NCBI GenBank assembly: GCA_018365265.1
Contig: JAGZKI010000043.1
Location: forward strand, 1-21,648
Direction: 5' to 3'
Length of the DNA stretch: 21,648 bases
DNA from: Streptococcus parasanguinis
GTDB taxonomy: Bacteria; Bacillota; Bacilli; Lactobacillales; Streptococcaceae
Positions 6,294 through 14,826 of the stretch are shown here, piece by piece. Below the pieces are notes generated by a model. It did not search any database. It had not been told where the DNA came from and saw only the letters and a program-made list of their open reading frames with translations. Position numbers and translations under genes: made by a program. Numbering within the stretch: the stretch's first letter is position 1; every line of letters starts with the position of its first letter.

Positions 6294-6322
6294 ATTCTAT
6301 CGTATCTTCCTTCAATTGACAA
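6294..6322 (-). promoter_or_regulatory. Promoter of the small multidrug export gene
   Basis: On the minus strand TTGTCA (6317-6322) and TAGAAT (6294-6299) are 17 bases apart, with the start codon about 28 bases downstream. Confidence 0.8.
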
Positions 6323-6361
6323 CTATTCCAGCTTTGGAATGAACTTTTTAAATCTTTTATC

Positions 6362-6390
6362 TTGACTTTCTGGTGGAGGAAGCATATAAT
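6362..6390 (+). promoter_or_regulatory. Promoter of dpr
   Basis: TTGACT (6362-6367) and TATAAT (6385-6390) are separated by 17 bases. This is a near-consensus housekeeping promoter, overlapped downstream by a Per box. Confidence 0.9.
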
Positions 6391-6404
6391 AGAGACATAG
6401 TTAA

Positions 6405-6419
6405 TTAGAATCATTATAA
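6405..6419 (+). promoter_or_regulatory. PerR operator (Per box) of dpr
   Basis: TTAGAAT-C-ATTATAA matches the 7-1-7 Per box TTATAAT-N-ATTATAA with one mismatch. It lies just after the expected transcript start, where PerR binding would block transcription. PerR control of dpr is established in other streptococci. Confidence 0.85.
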
Positions 6420-6434
6420 AAAAGGAGAAACGAT

Positions 6435-6956
6435 ATGACAACTATGAAACATGAAGCAGCTACTGATGTAGCAACTTTTGCACCTTCTAATAAAGAAACT
6501 CTTCCAGAAACAAAAGCCCTCTTGAACCAAGTCGTAGCAGATCTCTACGTCGCTCACATTGCCCTTCACCAAGTACACTGGTATATGCGTGGACGTGGCT
6601 TTATGGTTTGGCATCCAAAGATGGACGAATACATGGACAGCTTGGATGCAACCTTGGATGAAGTGAGCGAACGCTTGATCACTCTTGGTGGCGCGCCATA
6701 TTCTAGCATGACTGAATTTTTGGAACACAGCAATATTGAAGAACGCCGTGGAACATTTACGAAAAATGTAGAAGAAAGCTTGACACGTGTTCTTGAAATC
6801 TTCCATTACCTTGACGGTCTTTACCAAAAAGCTTTGGATGTTACCGACGCTGAAGGCGACGATGTAACCAACGATATCTTTGTTGGGGCTAAAGCAGAAC
6901 TTGAAAAGAACATTTGGATGGTGGCAGCTGAACTTGGTCAAGAACCAGGATTATAA
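6435..6956 (+). CDS. dpr: Dps-like peroxide resistance ferritin
   Basis: The 173-residue protein is a Dps-family mini-ferritin. It forms a dodecamer that oxidises and stores iron and so prevents Fenton chemistry in catalase-negative streptococci that make H2O2. The intersubunit ferroxidase ligands fit exactly: H48, H60, D64, D75 and E79 have the spacing known from Listeria Dps. The N-terminal tail (about 1-22) is disordered-looking, as in Dpr proteins. AAAGGAG precedes the ATG. It is monocistronic, has a strong promoter with a Per box, and is followed by a terminator, consistent with peroxide or metal-responsive induction. Confidence 0.96.
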   Translation: MTTMKHEAATDVATFAPSNKETLPETKALLNQVVADLYVAHIALHQVHWYMRGRGFMVWHPKMDEYMDSLDATLDEVSERLITLGGAPYSSMTEFLEHSNIEERRGTFTKNVEESLTRVLEIFHYLDGLYQKALDVTDAEGDDVTNDIFVGAKAELEKNIWMVAAELGQEPGL

Positions 6957-6970
6957 GATCATAAAAAAAA

Positions 6971-6996
6971 TAGAAGCCATTGGCTTCTATTTTTTT
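6971..6996. terminator. Bidirectional terminator between dpr and the convergent gene
   Basis: TAGAAGCC (6971-6978) pairs with GGCTTCTA (6982-6989) across a three-base loop, flanked by A-runs on the left and T-runs on the right. It can act in both directions. Confidence 0.9.
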
Positions 6997-7034
6997 GGTG
7001 TTTTTTCTAGTGGGAAAAATTAGTAGAAATTTAT

Positions 7035-7652
7035 TTAGGAAGGATAAATCCATTCGATGTGAGGTGCGCGTTCTTTAATTTGCTTTTGTATTGTATTAAA
7101 ATCGGCTCCTTCTGCATTTGAAAAATTCACCTTGTCGAGTAGTTTGTCCTTCTTATCATAAAAATAAAGAAAGCGATCTGTATAAGTAACATCGTTAGCG
7201 GAGCTAGTCTTTATTTTGTATTCTATTTTATGGATGTCGCTATATTTCATCTGTAACTGGTTTCGATATGCATTTCCAATAGTATAGATAGCATCATCAG
7301 TGATAGTGAGGAGGGGAGGCTCAATTGCTGTCATCCCATTGTAGCAGGCGATAAGTAAGAAGGAAGCGATAGAAAATCCGGTGAATACAAGAAAAAGAAA
7401 AAGAAAATCATCATTATTTCTTGAACTTGAAAGCTGAGAGGCTTCGGTATTCCTTGCGGACGTGATTTGATTCTGGGTTGAAGAGTAGTGAAGTTCTTGC
7501 CTTGAACTAGAGAAGGTCCCTTGGGGAGTTGATTTTACTTGAGAACCTGATTGGATTGCTTGAAATAGAAAAATTAAAATCATCACGATTATAGGAACGA
7601 TAGAATAGGAATAAGAAATTTTTTCTTTTTTATATTCTATTTTTTCACTCAT
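7035..7652 (-). CDS. Hypothetical two-span membrane protein with a PH-like C-terminal domain
   Basis: The 205-residue protein has a Lys-rich cytoplasmic N-terminus and a membrane span at about 18-33. A polar Ser/Thr/Gln-rich extracellular loop follows (about 35-82), then a second span (about 83-105). The C-terminal 95 residues look cytoplasmic and beta-rich. They begin EPPLLTITDDAIYTIG and include a MKYSDIHKIEYK segment and an aromatic FLYFYDKKDKLL, a pattern like YcxB or bacterial PH-type domains. I do not recognise a specific function. The gene is more AT-rich than its neighbours. It has its own promoter and shares a terminator with dpr. Confidence 0.7.
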   Translation of the reverse strand: MSEKIEYKKEKISYSYSIVPIIVMILIFLFQAIQSGSQVKSTPQGTFSSSRQELHYSSTQNQITSARNTEASQLSSSRNNDDFLFLFLVFTGFSIASFLLIACYNGMTAIEPPLLTITDDAIYTIGNAYRNQLQMKYSDIHKIEYKIKTSSANDVTYTDRFLYFYDKKDKLLDKVNFSNAEGADFNTIQKQIKERAPHIEWIYPS

Positions 7653-7690
7653 AGGTAAACCTCATTTTTTTACATTAGTTGAACCATTTT

Positions 7691-7719
7691 ATCATATTTT
7701 TATTACGGGTAGGTAACAA
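7691..7719 (-). promoter_or_regulatory. Promoter of the hypothetical membrane protein gene
   Basis: On the minus strand TTGTTA (7714-7719) and TATGAT (7691-7696) are 17 bases apart, about 38 bases before the start codon. Confidence 0.6.
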
Positions 7720-7768
7720 ATAAAGCTTGTTTGTACTAATTAAAGGAATTCTTAATCTAACTATAGTT

Positions 7769-7803
7769 GGAGCGAAATCGAGGCCTATCGCTCCTATTTT
7801 TTT
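7769..7803 (+). terminator. Terminator-like hairpin upstream of the beta-galactosidase gene
   Basis: GGAGCGA (7769-7775) pairs with TCGCTCC (7788-7794) and is followed by ATTTTTTT. No plus-strand gene lies immediately upstream. It either insulates the operon from read-through or sits in a long leader. Confidence 0.6.
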
Positions 7804-7826
7804 GGTATAGTTAATATGTGATTTTC

Positions 7827-7860
7827 TGTAAGCGTTCGCAGGTATAAGAAAGCGCTTACA
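7827..7860 (+). promoter_or_regulatory. Pair of cre-like sites (CcpA operators) before the glycosidase operon
   Basis: TGTAAGCGTTCGCA (7827-7840) fits the cre consensus TGWAANCGNTNWCA with one mismatch. The complement of 7847-7860, TGTAAGCGCTTTCT, fits with one mismatch at the end. Together they form an inverted repeat with perfect TGTAAGCG/CGCTTACA arms. A possible -10, TATAAG (7843-7848), lies between them. Binding there would block transcription when preferred sugar is present. Confidence 0.75.
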
Positions 7861-7892
7861 AATTGAATAGTTAATCCTAAGAGGAGGTTTTT

Positions 7893-10800
7893 ATGGGAAA
7901 GTCTTTTTTTGAAAAGCGTCCTGTTTTTAGTATTCGTAAGCTCTCAGTTGGAGCTTGTTCTGTTGTGATTGGGATTTCGGCCTTGGGTCTTTCAAGGGTC
8001 CATGCGGAAGAAAAGCCAGCCCTCGAAAGTGAACCGACTTCGATGGAGACACCAAGTGTTGTAACGGAAAATTCAGAAACGGAAGTTCCTGAAGCTGGTG
8101 CAAGGGTTTCAGAAGCTCCAGCTGTCATCACCCCTACCAGAGCTGAGGGAAAGCCGGCGCCTCAAGGCGAAGGCCAGCCCGTTTCAGCTTCATCTGAGCG
8201 TGCTACAGGAACGGAAGAAACAGCTGCTCCAGATCAAAATCGTGTAGCGGAGGATATTGTGCAAGATCGAGAACGTGATTTTAATAAAGATTGGTATTTT
8301 AAATTAAATGCAGCTCCTGGTGCAGAAGGGCGTCAAGTGGATGTCAAGGATTGGAAAAAATTAGATCTTCCTCATGACTGGTCTATTTTCTTTGATTTCG
8401 ATCACAACTCTCCTGCTCAAAATGAAGGGGGGCAATTAAACGGAGGGGATGCTTGGTATCGTAAGACCTTCCGTTTGGACGACAAGGATCTAGATAAGAA
8501 GGTCCGCTTGGAATTTGGCGGGGTTTATATGGATTCCAAAGTCTATGTAAACGGACAATTCGTTGGTCATTATCCAAATGGCTACAATGCCTTTTCTTAT
8601 GATATTACTCCTTATTTGAATGCGGATGGAAGCGAGAATACCATCGCCGTTCATGTGGTCAATCAACAACCAAGTAGCCGTTGGTATTCTGGTAGCGGAA
8701 TTTACCGGGATGTTAAGCTGAGTGTAACGGACAAGGTTCATTTAGCGCAGTATGGGACTACGATTACGACCCCTCAGTTAGAAAAACAGCAAAATGGGGC
8801 AGTAGATACAGTGGTGAAGAGCCGCATTGTCAACCAGGATGATCAAGCCCATAGTGTGTATGCGGAATATGAAATTGTCGATCAAAATGGCCAAGTGGTG
8901 AGCGAAAAAACGCGCAGTGAAGCGCAAGCTGTTCTAGCAGGTCAAGAGATCAACCTATCTCAAACCCTCCATGTTGAAAAACCAACCCTCTGGGATGTGA
9001 AAACGGATCATCCAGCTCTCTATACCTTGTATACGCGGGTTTATCGGGATTCGCAGTTGGTCGATGTGCAAAAGGAACGCTTTGGTTATCGCTATCTCAA
9101 CTGGACACCAGAAGGTGGCTTCTTCCTCAATGGGGTGGCGACGAAATTCCACGGGGTATCCCTTCACCATGACCACGGGGCTCTTGGAGCTGAGGAAAAT
9201 TACAAGGCTGAATACCGTCGTCTCAAACAGATGAAGGACATGGGAGTCAATGCCATCCGGACGACCCACAACCCAGCCAGTGAACAAACCTTAAAAATTG
9301 CTGCTGAGTTGGGCTTGATGGTTCAAGAAGAAGCTTTTGATACCTGGTATGGTGGTAAGAAACAATACGATTACGGTCGTTTCTTTGAAAAGGATGCCAC
9401 TCACCCAGAAGCTCGTAAGGGGGATACTTGGTCCGATTACGATCTACGAACCATGGTAGAGCGGGGCAAGAACAATCCAGCCATTGTCATGTGGTCAATC
9501 GGTAACGAAGTCGGTGAAGCAGATGGTTCAGACAAATCTGTCGCAACTGTTCGTCGCTTGGTCAAGACCATCAAGGACGTGGATGCAACCCGCTATGTCA
9601 CCATGGGAGCTGATAAATTCCGCTTTGGCGATGGATCAGGAGGCCATGAAAAGGTAGCAGCAGAGCTCGATGCGGTTGGATTTAACTATTCAGAAGCCAA
9701 CTATGAAAGCTTACGGGCGAAACATCCAAACTGGCTCATTTATGGTTCTGAAACTTCTTCTGCAACGCGGACACGGGGCTCTTACTATCACCCTGAAAGA
9801 GAATGGATCGGCAGCAACCAAGAAGACCGCCACTATGAACAATCAGACTACGGCAATGACCGGGTTGGTTGGGGGCGTACAGCGACCGCCTCTTGGACCT
9901 TTGACCGTGATCATGCCGGCTATGCGGGACAATTTATCTGGACCGGTACCGACTATATCGGTGAGCCAACCCCATGGCACAACCAAAATGACACACCTGT
10001 GAAAAGTTCTTACTTCGGTATTGTCGATACGGCCGGCCTTCCAAAGAATGATTTTTACCTCTACCAAAGTCAATGGGTATCGGCCGAGAAACATCCGATG
10101 GTGCATCTCTTGCCACATTGGAACTGGGACAATCCAGAATTAGCCAATCGTGTCATGGATGAAGAAGGACGGATCCCTGTTCGGACCTTCTCCAATGCCC
10201 ACAGTGTGGAATTGATTGTCAATGGGGAATCACAAGGGGTGAAGACCTTTACCAAGAAGACCACAGCTGATGGCCGGACCTACCAAGAAGGGGCAAATCC
10301 GGATGAACTCTATCTAGAGTGGCTGGTTCCTTATGTACCAGGTAAAGTGGAAGCCATTGCCCGCAACGAAGCAGGCGACGTGATTGCGAAAGATCAAGTC
10401 GAAACAGCCGGCAAGGCTGCAGGTGTTCGCTTGCTGAAAGAAGAACACGCGATTGCAGCAGACGGTAAGGATTTGACCTATATTACCTATGAAATCGTCG
10501 ATGAAGCAGGCCGTGTCGTGCCAACTGCCAATAATGTGGTGCATTTCCATTTGCATGGCCAAGGCCAAATTGTCGGTGTCGACAACGGAGAACAAGCCAG
10601 CCGTGAGCGCTACAAAGCGCAGGCAGATGGCTCATGGCAACGCAAAGCCTTTAACGGCAAAGGGGTGGTCATTGTCAAATCAACGGAGCAGGCGGGTGCC
10701 TTTACTCTGTATGCAGACTCAGACCGCTTGCAATCAGACCAAGTCAGCCTCTTTACAGGTAAGAAGGACCAAGCAGAACGCACTGTATTAGGTGTGGAAC

Positions 10801-13800
10801 CTGTTCGACAAAGTGCTTATCTAGGAGAAAAACCAACCTTGCCAAGTAAGGTCAATGTGGTCTATAGTGATGGCAAGGCCCAAGAAGAAGCCGTTGAATG
10901 GGATACGGCAGACTATAGCCGTGCTGGCCAAGTCCGTGTGACAGGTCATGTTCAAGGACGCACGGTCGAAGCTCTGGTCGATGTGATCGGCGTGGAACAA
11001 GTCCTTCCAGTCATCAAACAAATCCCACAGGGAGCAGATCTAGCAACCGTGGATAAGGCTGTGCAATTAGTCTTCACCGATGGGACCACTGCTCACTATG
11101 AGGTCGATCAATGGACCTTGGAAGCTGGTCAAGAAGATCAGTTGTCCACACCAGGAGCACGCTTGAAAGCTACAGGACTCTTAGGCAATGGGGAAACGGT
11201 CCAAGCGACACTAGTGGTTGCAGGAGGAGATGTAGCCAAGGCTAAGAAACCAACGGTTCAGTTAGATGGAGTAGCTCTTCCAAAATTTGGTAGTGGCAAC
11301 CATACCATTTTCCGTTCCCTCGCTTATGGTCAAGAGCCAGGTCAAGTCACAGCAAGTGCAGAAAATGCCCAAGTGACGGTCCTACAAGCTAACCGTGAAA
11401 ATGGTTTGAAAGCTCAAATCTTTGTAACTGCTCAGGATACGGGAGCTGTACAGACCTATGTGGTCCAATTCCAAGAAGGAAGTCCACAGATTGAGCGCCT
11501 AGAATTGCGTCTGCCAGAAGGACAGGAACTCAAGGAAGACCAAACGGTACCACTTGAAGTCATTGCCCATTACCAAGATGGTAGCCAGGCAAGTCTCAAA
11601 GCAGATCAAATCGATGTGAAAACAAGAGCTGGTAGCCAAGGAAAAGCCGTCGCAACCAATAAAGGTTTGGAATTGCGGGAAGCAGGATTGGTTCATTTAG
11701 AAGCTAACTTCCAAGGACAAACGGGAGAAGTCACCTTTACCATCACGCCAAATCCAGAAGAAAAGACGGTTGTGAAGGTGCGTCCTGTACGAATCAGCAC
11801 CGATCGAAATGTTTTGCCAGCTCTTCCAGAGACCGTCTTGGTCGAGTATGACAAGGGATTCCCGAAAGAAAAACGCGTGACCTGGGATGCTGTGACCGCA
11901 GATCAAGTCAAGGATTACCATAGCTTTACAGTCACAGGTCATGTAGAGGGTGTGGAAAAAGAAGCCCAAGCTCAAGTGACGGTTGAAGGCATTATCGCTG
12001 TAGAAGAAGTCAGCACTACCACTCCAGTCGGAGAAAAACCAGCCCTTCCAGAAAGCGTGAGGACCTATCACTCTAATGGAAAGACCTATGCTGCCAAGGT
12101 GGCCTGGGATGCGGTCGATCCGCAACTCTTGGCCCAAGAAGGAGAAGTTGTTCTCTCTGGTCGTGTAGAAGGAACGGATCTTCCAACCCGTCTTCATATT
12201 CGTGTTTCTAGCAACACGGTCAAGGGAGCCAATGTAGCAGAGCAATGGACAGGATCTGTCTTGCCACTCGCTTTTGCAAGTGACTCTAACGATGCAGATC
12301 CAGTTGCTAAGGTCAATGACAAGGTCATCTCCTTTACCGATGCTCCAGCTAACCGTTGGACCAACTGGGGTCGTGACAATGCGGAAGATTCGGTTGGGAT
12401 CTTGTTTGGGGACTCTGGTATCTTGACCAAGCGAGCAGTGGACAACCTCCATGTTGGTTTCCACGAAGACCACGGCGTTGGGGCTCCAAGTGAATATGTG
12501 ATTGAGTACTATACAGGGGAACAAATCCCAACTGTTCCAAGCAATCCAAATCGTGTCAAAGATGAAACAGATCATCCATTTAACAATCCAGCTAACTGGA
12601 AAGAAGTCAGCAACCTAACCGTTGAAGAACCGGTAGCAGCTGGTAAGATGAATCATTTCAGTTTTGATAAAGTCGACACCTATGCCGTTCGTATCCGTAT
12701 GAAGACGCCAGAAGGCAAGCGTGGAAGCTCTATTTCAGAGATTCAGATCTTTGCCAATAAGGTGGCGGCAGAAGAAAAGAGCCAGTTGACCATTCGCGTC
12801 AATGGCGATGTCTTGCCAGGTGTCAACCCAAGTGTGATCGATTACTACATCGATGCGCGTGATCGGGCTTATCCACAAGTGGAAGCGACAGCCAGCCATC
12901 ACGGTCTTGCAACGGTTGTGCCAAGCGTCCATGAAGGGGAGCCAATCCGTGTCATCCATAAAGCAGAAGATGGTACTATCTTACAAGAATACCGCCTCCA
13001 TCTCACAAGTGATGCAGAAAAACTGAAACAAGTTGCTCCAGTAGCAGTAGAAGCAGGCAGCCGTTTTGTGAAAGTCGGTCAAGATCTAGTTCTACCATCT
13101 ACCGTAGGTGTCTACTTCAAAGGGGACACAGGTTATGAACGCAAGGAACTGACGGTGGACTGGAAGCCTCTACCAGCTGATGCGCTTTCTCACGAAGGTA
13201 GCTTCACGCTGGAAGGAAAAGTCATTGGCTATGATCTGACAGCTCAGCTGACCGTCCGGGTGTCAGAAAAGACAGGAGAAAACCTCTCTGTGAACCGTGA
13301 CTACAATGGAGAAGATACAAGAGCATTTGCTAGTGAAACCAACGATCTCGATCCAAATCAAATCGACTATATCGATTACATCAATGATGGTGGCTACAAC
13401 GAGTACTACCGTTGGACCAACTGGAAGAGAGAGCCGGATCAAACTGAAGCCTTTGCTGGTCTCATCTTCAAGAAAAATGGTCAAGTAACAGAGCGCTTAA
13501 TCAATAAAGTAGCGGTCGACTTCTTTGCAGATCAGGAAACAGGTCTGCCAACGAAAACTGTTCTTGAACGCTACATTGGTCCAGACTTTGATGTTCCGGA
13601 TGATTATGGCAATCTGAAGAATCTTCCAGATCATCCATTTAACCAGGCCTCTAACTGGGAAGAAATCCCGTACAGCTTGGATTATGACTTTGAAGCAGGC
13701 TATATCTCTAACCTCAGCTTCAATGAAACTAGAACCAAAGCCATCCGTTTAAGAATGGTCCGTGATGAACATCTTAAAGGAATCGGAATCATTGAATTGA

Positions 13801-14723
13801 GCGCCTATGCCCCAACGGAAGAGGCTCAGGCAACAACTGATGTCACCATCCAAGTGAATGGTAAAGACCTAGAAGGTTTTAAACCAGATGTGACAGATTA
13901 TCATCTAGAGTATGAGGGAGACCGTCCAATCGTTTCAGCACAAGGCAAGAATGGAACAGCCGTTACGGTCGTGGATGCTAAAAGCGCCAATGCCCCTGTT
14001 CTTGTCAAGGTTGTCTCAGAAGATGGCAAGCTCGAAAAAGTATATCAACTTTCTCTCTCCGCAAAATCACCTACAGGCTCAGCTATTCCTGAAGAAGGGG
14101 TTAAGAATCTGGTTCATACCAAACCAGAGTTGGTGATTGATCCAGAAGAGATGGACTTTGAACGCTTAGAACGTCCAAATGCGGATCTTACAAAAGGTGA
14201 GAAACGTGTGGTTCAAGAAGGTCAAAAAGGCCGCAAATTGCGCTTGGTGGAAGTCTCTCAAGAAAATGGTGTGGAAAGCCGGAAGGAACTAGATGCCTTT
14301 GTAGAACTAGATCCAGTGGCAGAAATCACAGAGGTGGGCACGAAAGAAGTACTTCCAGATACTCCACAACCAGAGCCACAGCCGCAACCGCAACCGCAAC
14401 CAGAGCCACAACCACAGCCAGAACCACAGCCACTTCCGAACCCAGAGCGCCCTCATGTCTCAGCAGGACCAGTAGCTACCCCAACTCCTCAAGCATCTCT
14501 TGAGGTCAAAGCAGTGCGTCAGGAAGGGACAGATGCAGCAGGGAAGGAAGTCGAGAAAACAGCTCAAACACCAGCAGTTTCAGCTGCTCCAGTTTCCGAA
14601 GGTAGATTACCAAATACAGGAACGGAAGAAAGCGTCGCAAGCCTCGTTGCTGGAATCTTAGCGACAGGCCTTGCCAGTGCTGTGCTGGACGATCAGAAAA
14701 AAAGAGCCAATAAGGCCAAATAA
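7893..14723 (+). CDS. bgaA: LPXTG-anchored GH2 beta-galactosidase, BgaA type
   Basis: The 2276-residue wall-anchored enzyme should release terminal beta-linked galactose from host glycans outside the cell. FSIRKLSVG (12-20) is a YSIRK signal, with cleavage expected after A38. The GH2 sugar-binding, Ig-like and TIM-barrel domains span about 130-720. Likely acid/base is E539 (SIGNEVGE) and nucleophile E620 (YGSETSSA). Their 81-residue spacing equals that of pneumococcal BgaA. After C-terminal GH2 domains come four BIG_4-like Ig repeats (near 966, 1295, 1368 and 1715) and two CBM71-like lectin modules (about 1443-1626 and 1797-1975), each followed by a small beta domain. A PQPEPQ-rich wall spacer (about 2158-2183) and LPNTG (2239-2243) end the protein. 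GAGGAGG precedes the ATG. It is first in an operon with the fucosidase. Confidence 0.93.
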   Translation: MGKSFFEKRPVFSIRKLSVGACSVVIGISALGLSRVHAEEKPALESEPTSMETPSVVTENSETEVPEAGARVSEAPAVITPTRAEGKPAPQGEGQPVSASSERATGTEETAAPDQNRVAEDIVQDRERDFNKDWYFKLNAAPGAEGRQVDVKDWKKLDLPHDWSIFFDFDHNSPAQNEGGQLNGGDAWYRKTFRLDDKDLDKKVRLEFGGVYMDSKVYVNGQFVGHYPNGYNAFSYDITPYLNADGSENTIAVHVVNQQPSSRWYSGSGIYRDVKLSVTDKVHLAQYGTTITTPQLEKQQNGAVDTVVKSRIVNQDDQAHSVYAEYEIVDQNGQVVSEKTRSEAQAVLAGQEINLSQTLHVEKPTLWDVKTDHPALYTLYTRVYRDSQLVDVQKERFGYRYLNWTPEGGFFLNGVATKFHGVSLHHDHGALGAEENYKAEYRRLKQMKDMGVNAIRTTHNPASEQTLKIAAELGLMVQEEAFDTWYGGKKQYDYGRFFEKDATHPEARKGDTWSDYDLRTMVERGKNNPAIVMWSIGNEVGEADGSDKSVATVRRLVKTIKDVDATRYVTMGADKFRFGDGSGGHEKVAAELDAVGFNYSEANYESLRAKHPNWLIYGSETSSATRTRGSYYHPEREWIGSNQEDRHYEQSDYGNDRVGWGRTATASWTFDRDHAGYAGQFIWTGTDYIGEPTPWHNQNDTPVKSSYFGIVDTAGLPKNDFYLYQSQWVSAEKHPMVHLLPHWNWDNPELANRVMDEEGRIPVRTFSNAHSVELIVNGESQGVKTFTKKTTADGRTYQEGANPDELYLEWLVPYVPGKVEAIARNEAGDVIAKDQVETAGKAAGVRLLKEEHAIAADGKDLTYITYEIVDEAGRVVPTANNVVHFHLHGQGQIVGVDNGEQASRERYKAQADGSWQRKAFNGKGVVIVKSTEQAGAFTLYADSDRLQSDQVSLFTGKKDQAERTVLGVEPVRQSAYLGEKPTLPSKVNVVYSDGKAQEEAVEWDTADYSRAGQVRVTGHVQGRTVEALVDVIGVEQVLPVIKQIPQGADLATVDKAVQLVFTDGTTAHYEVDQWTLEAGQEDQLSTPGARLKATGLLGNGETVQATLVVAGGDVAKAKKPTVQLDGVALPKFGSGNHTIFRSLAYGQEPGQVTASAENAQVTVLQANRENGLKAQIFVTAQDTGAVQTYVVQFQEGSPQIERLELRLPEGQELKEDQTVPLEVIAHYQDGSQASLKADQIDVKTRAGSQGKAVATNKGLELREAGLVHLEANFQGQTGEVTFTITPNPEEKTVVKVRPVRISTDRNVLPALPETVLVEYDKGFPKEKRVTWDAVTADQVKDYHSFTVTGHVEGVEKEAQAQVTVEGIIAVEEVSTTTPVGEKPALPESVRTYHSNGKTYAAKVAWDAVDPQLLAQEGEVVLSGRVEGTDLPTRLHIRVSSNTVKGANVAEQWTGSVLPLAFASDSNDADPVAKVNDKVISFTDAPANRWTNWGRDNAEDSVGILFGDSGILTKRAVDNLHVGFHEDHGVGAPSEYVIEYYTGEQIPTVPSNPNRVKDETDHPFNNPANWKEVSNLTVEEPVAAGKMNHFSFDKVDTYAVRIRMKTPEGKRGSSISEIQIFANKVAAEEKSQLTIRVNGDVLPGVNPSVIDYYIDARDRAYPQVEATASHHGLATVVPSVHEGEPIRVIHKAEDGTILQEYRLHLTSDAEKLKQVAPVAVEAGSRFVKVGQDLVLPSTVGVYFKGDTGYERKELTVDWKPLPADALSHEGSFTLEGKVIGYDLTAQLTVRVSEKTGENLSVNRDYNGEDTRAFASETNDLDPNQIDYIDYINDGGYNEYYRWTNWKREPDQTEAFAGLIFKKNGQVTERLINKVAVDFFADQETGLPTKTVLERYIGPDFDVPDDYGNLKNLPDHPFNQASNWEEIPYSLDYDFEAGYISNLSFNETRTKAIRLRMVRDEHLKGIGIIELSAYAPTEEAQATTDVTIQVNGKDLEGFKPDVTDYHLEYEGDRPIVSAQGKNGTAVTVVDAKSANAPVLVKVVSEDGKLEKVYQLSLSAKSPTGSAIPEEGVKNLVHTKPELVIDPEEMDFERLERPNADLTKGEKRVVQEGQKGRKLRLVEVSQENGVESRKELDAFVELDPVAEITEVGTKEVLPDTPQPEPQPQPQPQPEPQPQPEPQPLPNPERPHVSAGPVATPTPQASLEVKAVRQEGTDAAGKEVEKTAQTPAVSAAPVSEGRLPNTGTEESVASLVAGILATGLASAVLDDQKKRANKAK
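14363..14440 (+). repeat. Pro-Gln/Pro-Glu codon repeat in the bgaA wall spacer
   Basis: Alternating CCA/CCG and CAA/CAG/GAG codons encode a PQPEPQ-type tract just before the C-terminal anchor. Such tracts span the peptidoglycan, and their length commonly varies between strains through slippage or recombination. Confidence 0.85.
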
Positions 14724-14763
14724 AACAGCTAGAGAAACTAGCAAATAACGGAAAAAAGTTCAC

Positions 14764-14805
14764 AGGTAACAGAAGGAGGATGGGGAATCCCCACCCTCTT
14801 TACCT
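14764..14805 (+). other. Intercistronic hairpin between bgaA and the fucosidase gene
   Basis: AGGTAA (14764-14769) pairs with TTACCT (14800-14805). Inside it GAGGATGGGG (14776-14785) pairs with CCCCACCCTC (14789-14798) with one mismatch. No U-tract follows. It could stabilise or separate the two messages by processing, or weaken read-through. Confidence 0.6.
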
Positions 14806-14826
14806 GATGACATAAAGGAATAGAAT

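Noticed and set aside
11697..12575. 292-codon minus-strand open frame antisense to bgaA
   Set aside because: Arises from codon bias in the opposite strand; the plus-strand domain structure is continuous through it.
14363..14440. CRISPR-like short repeats
   Set aside because: These are in-frame Pro-Gln/Glu codons of the wall spacer, with no spacers between repeats.
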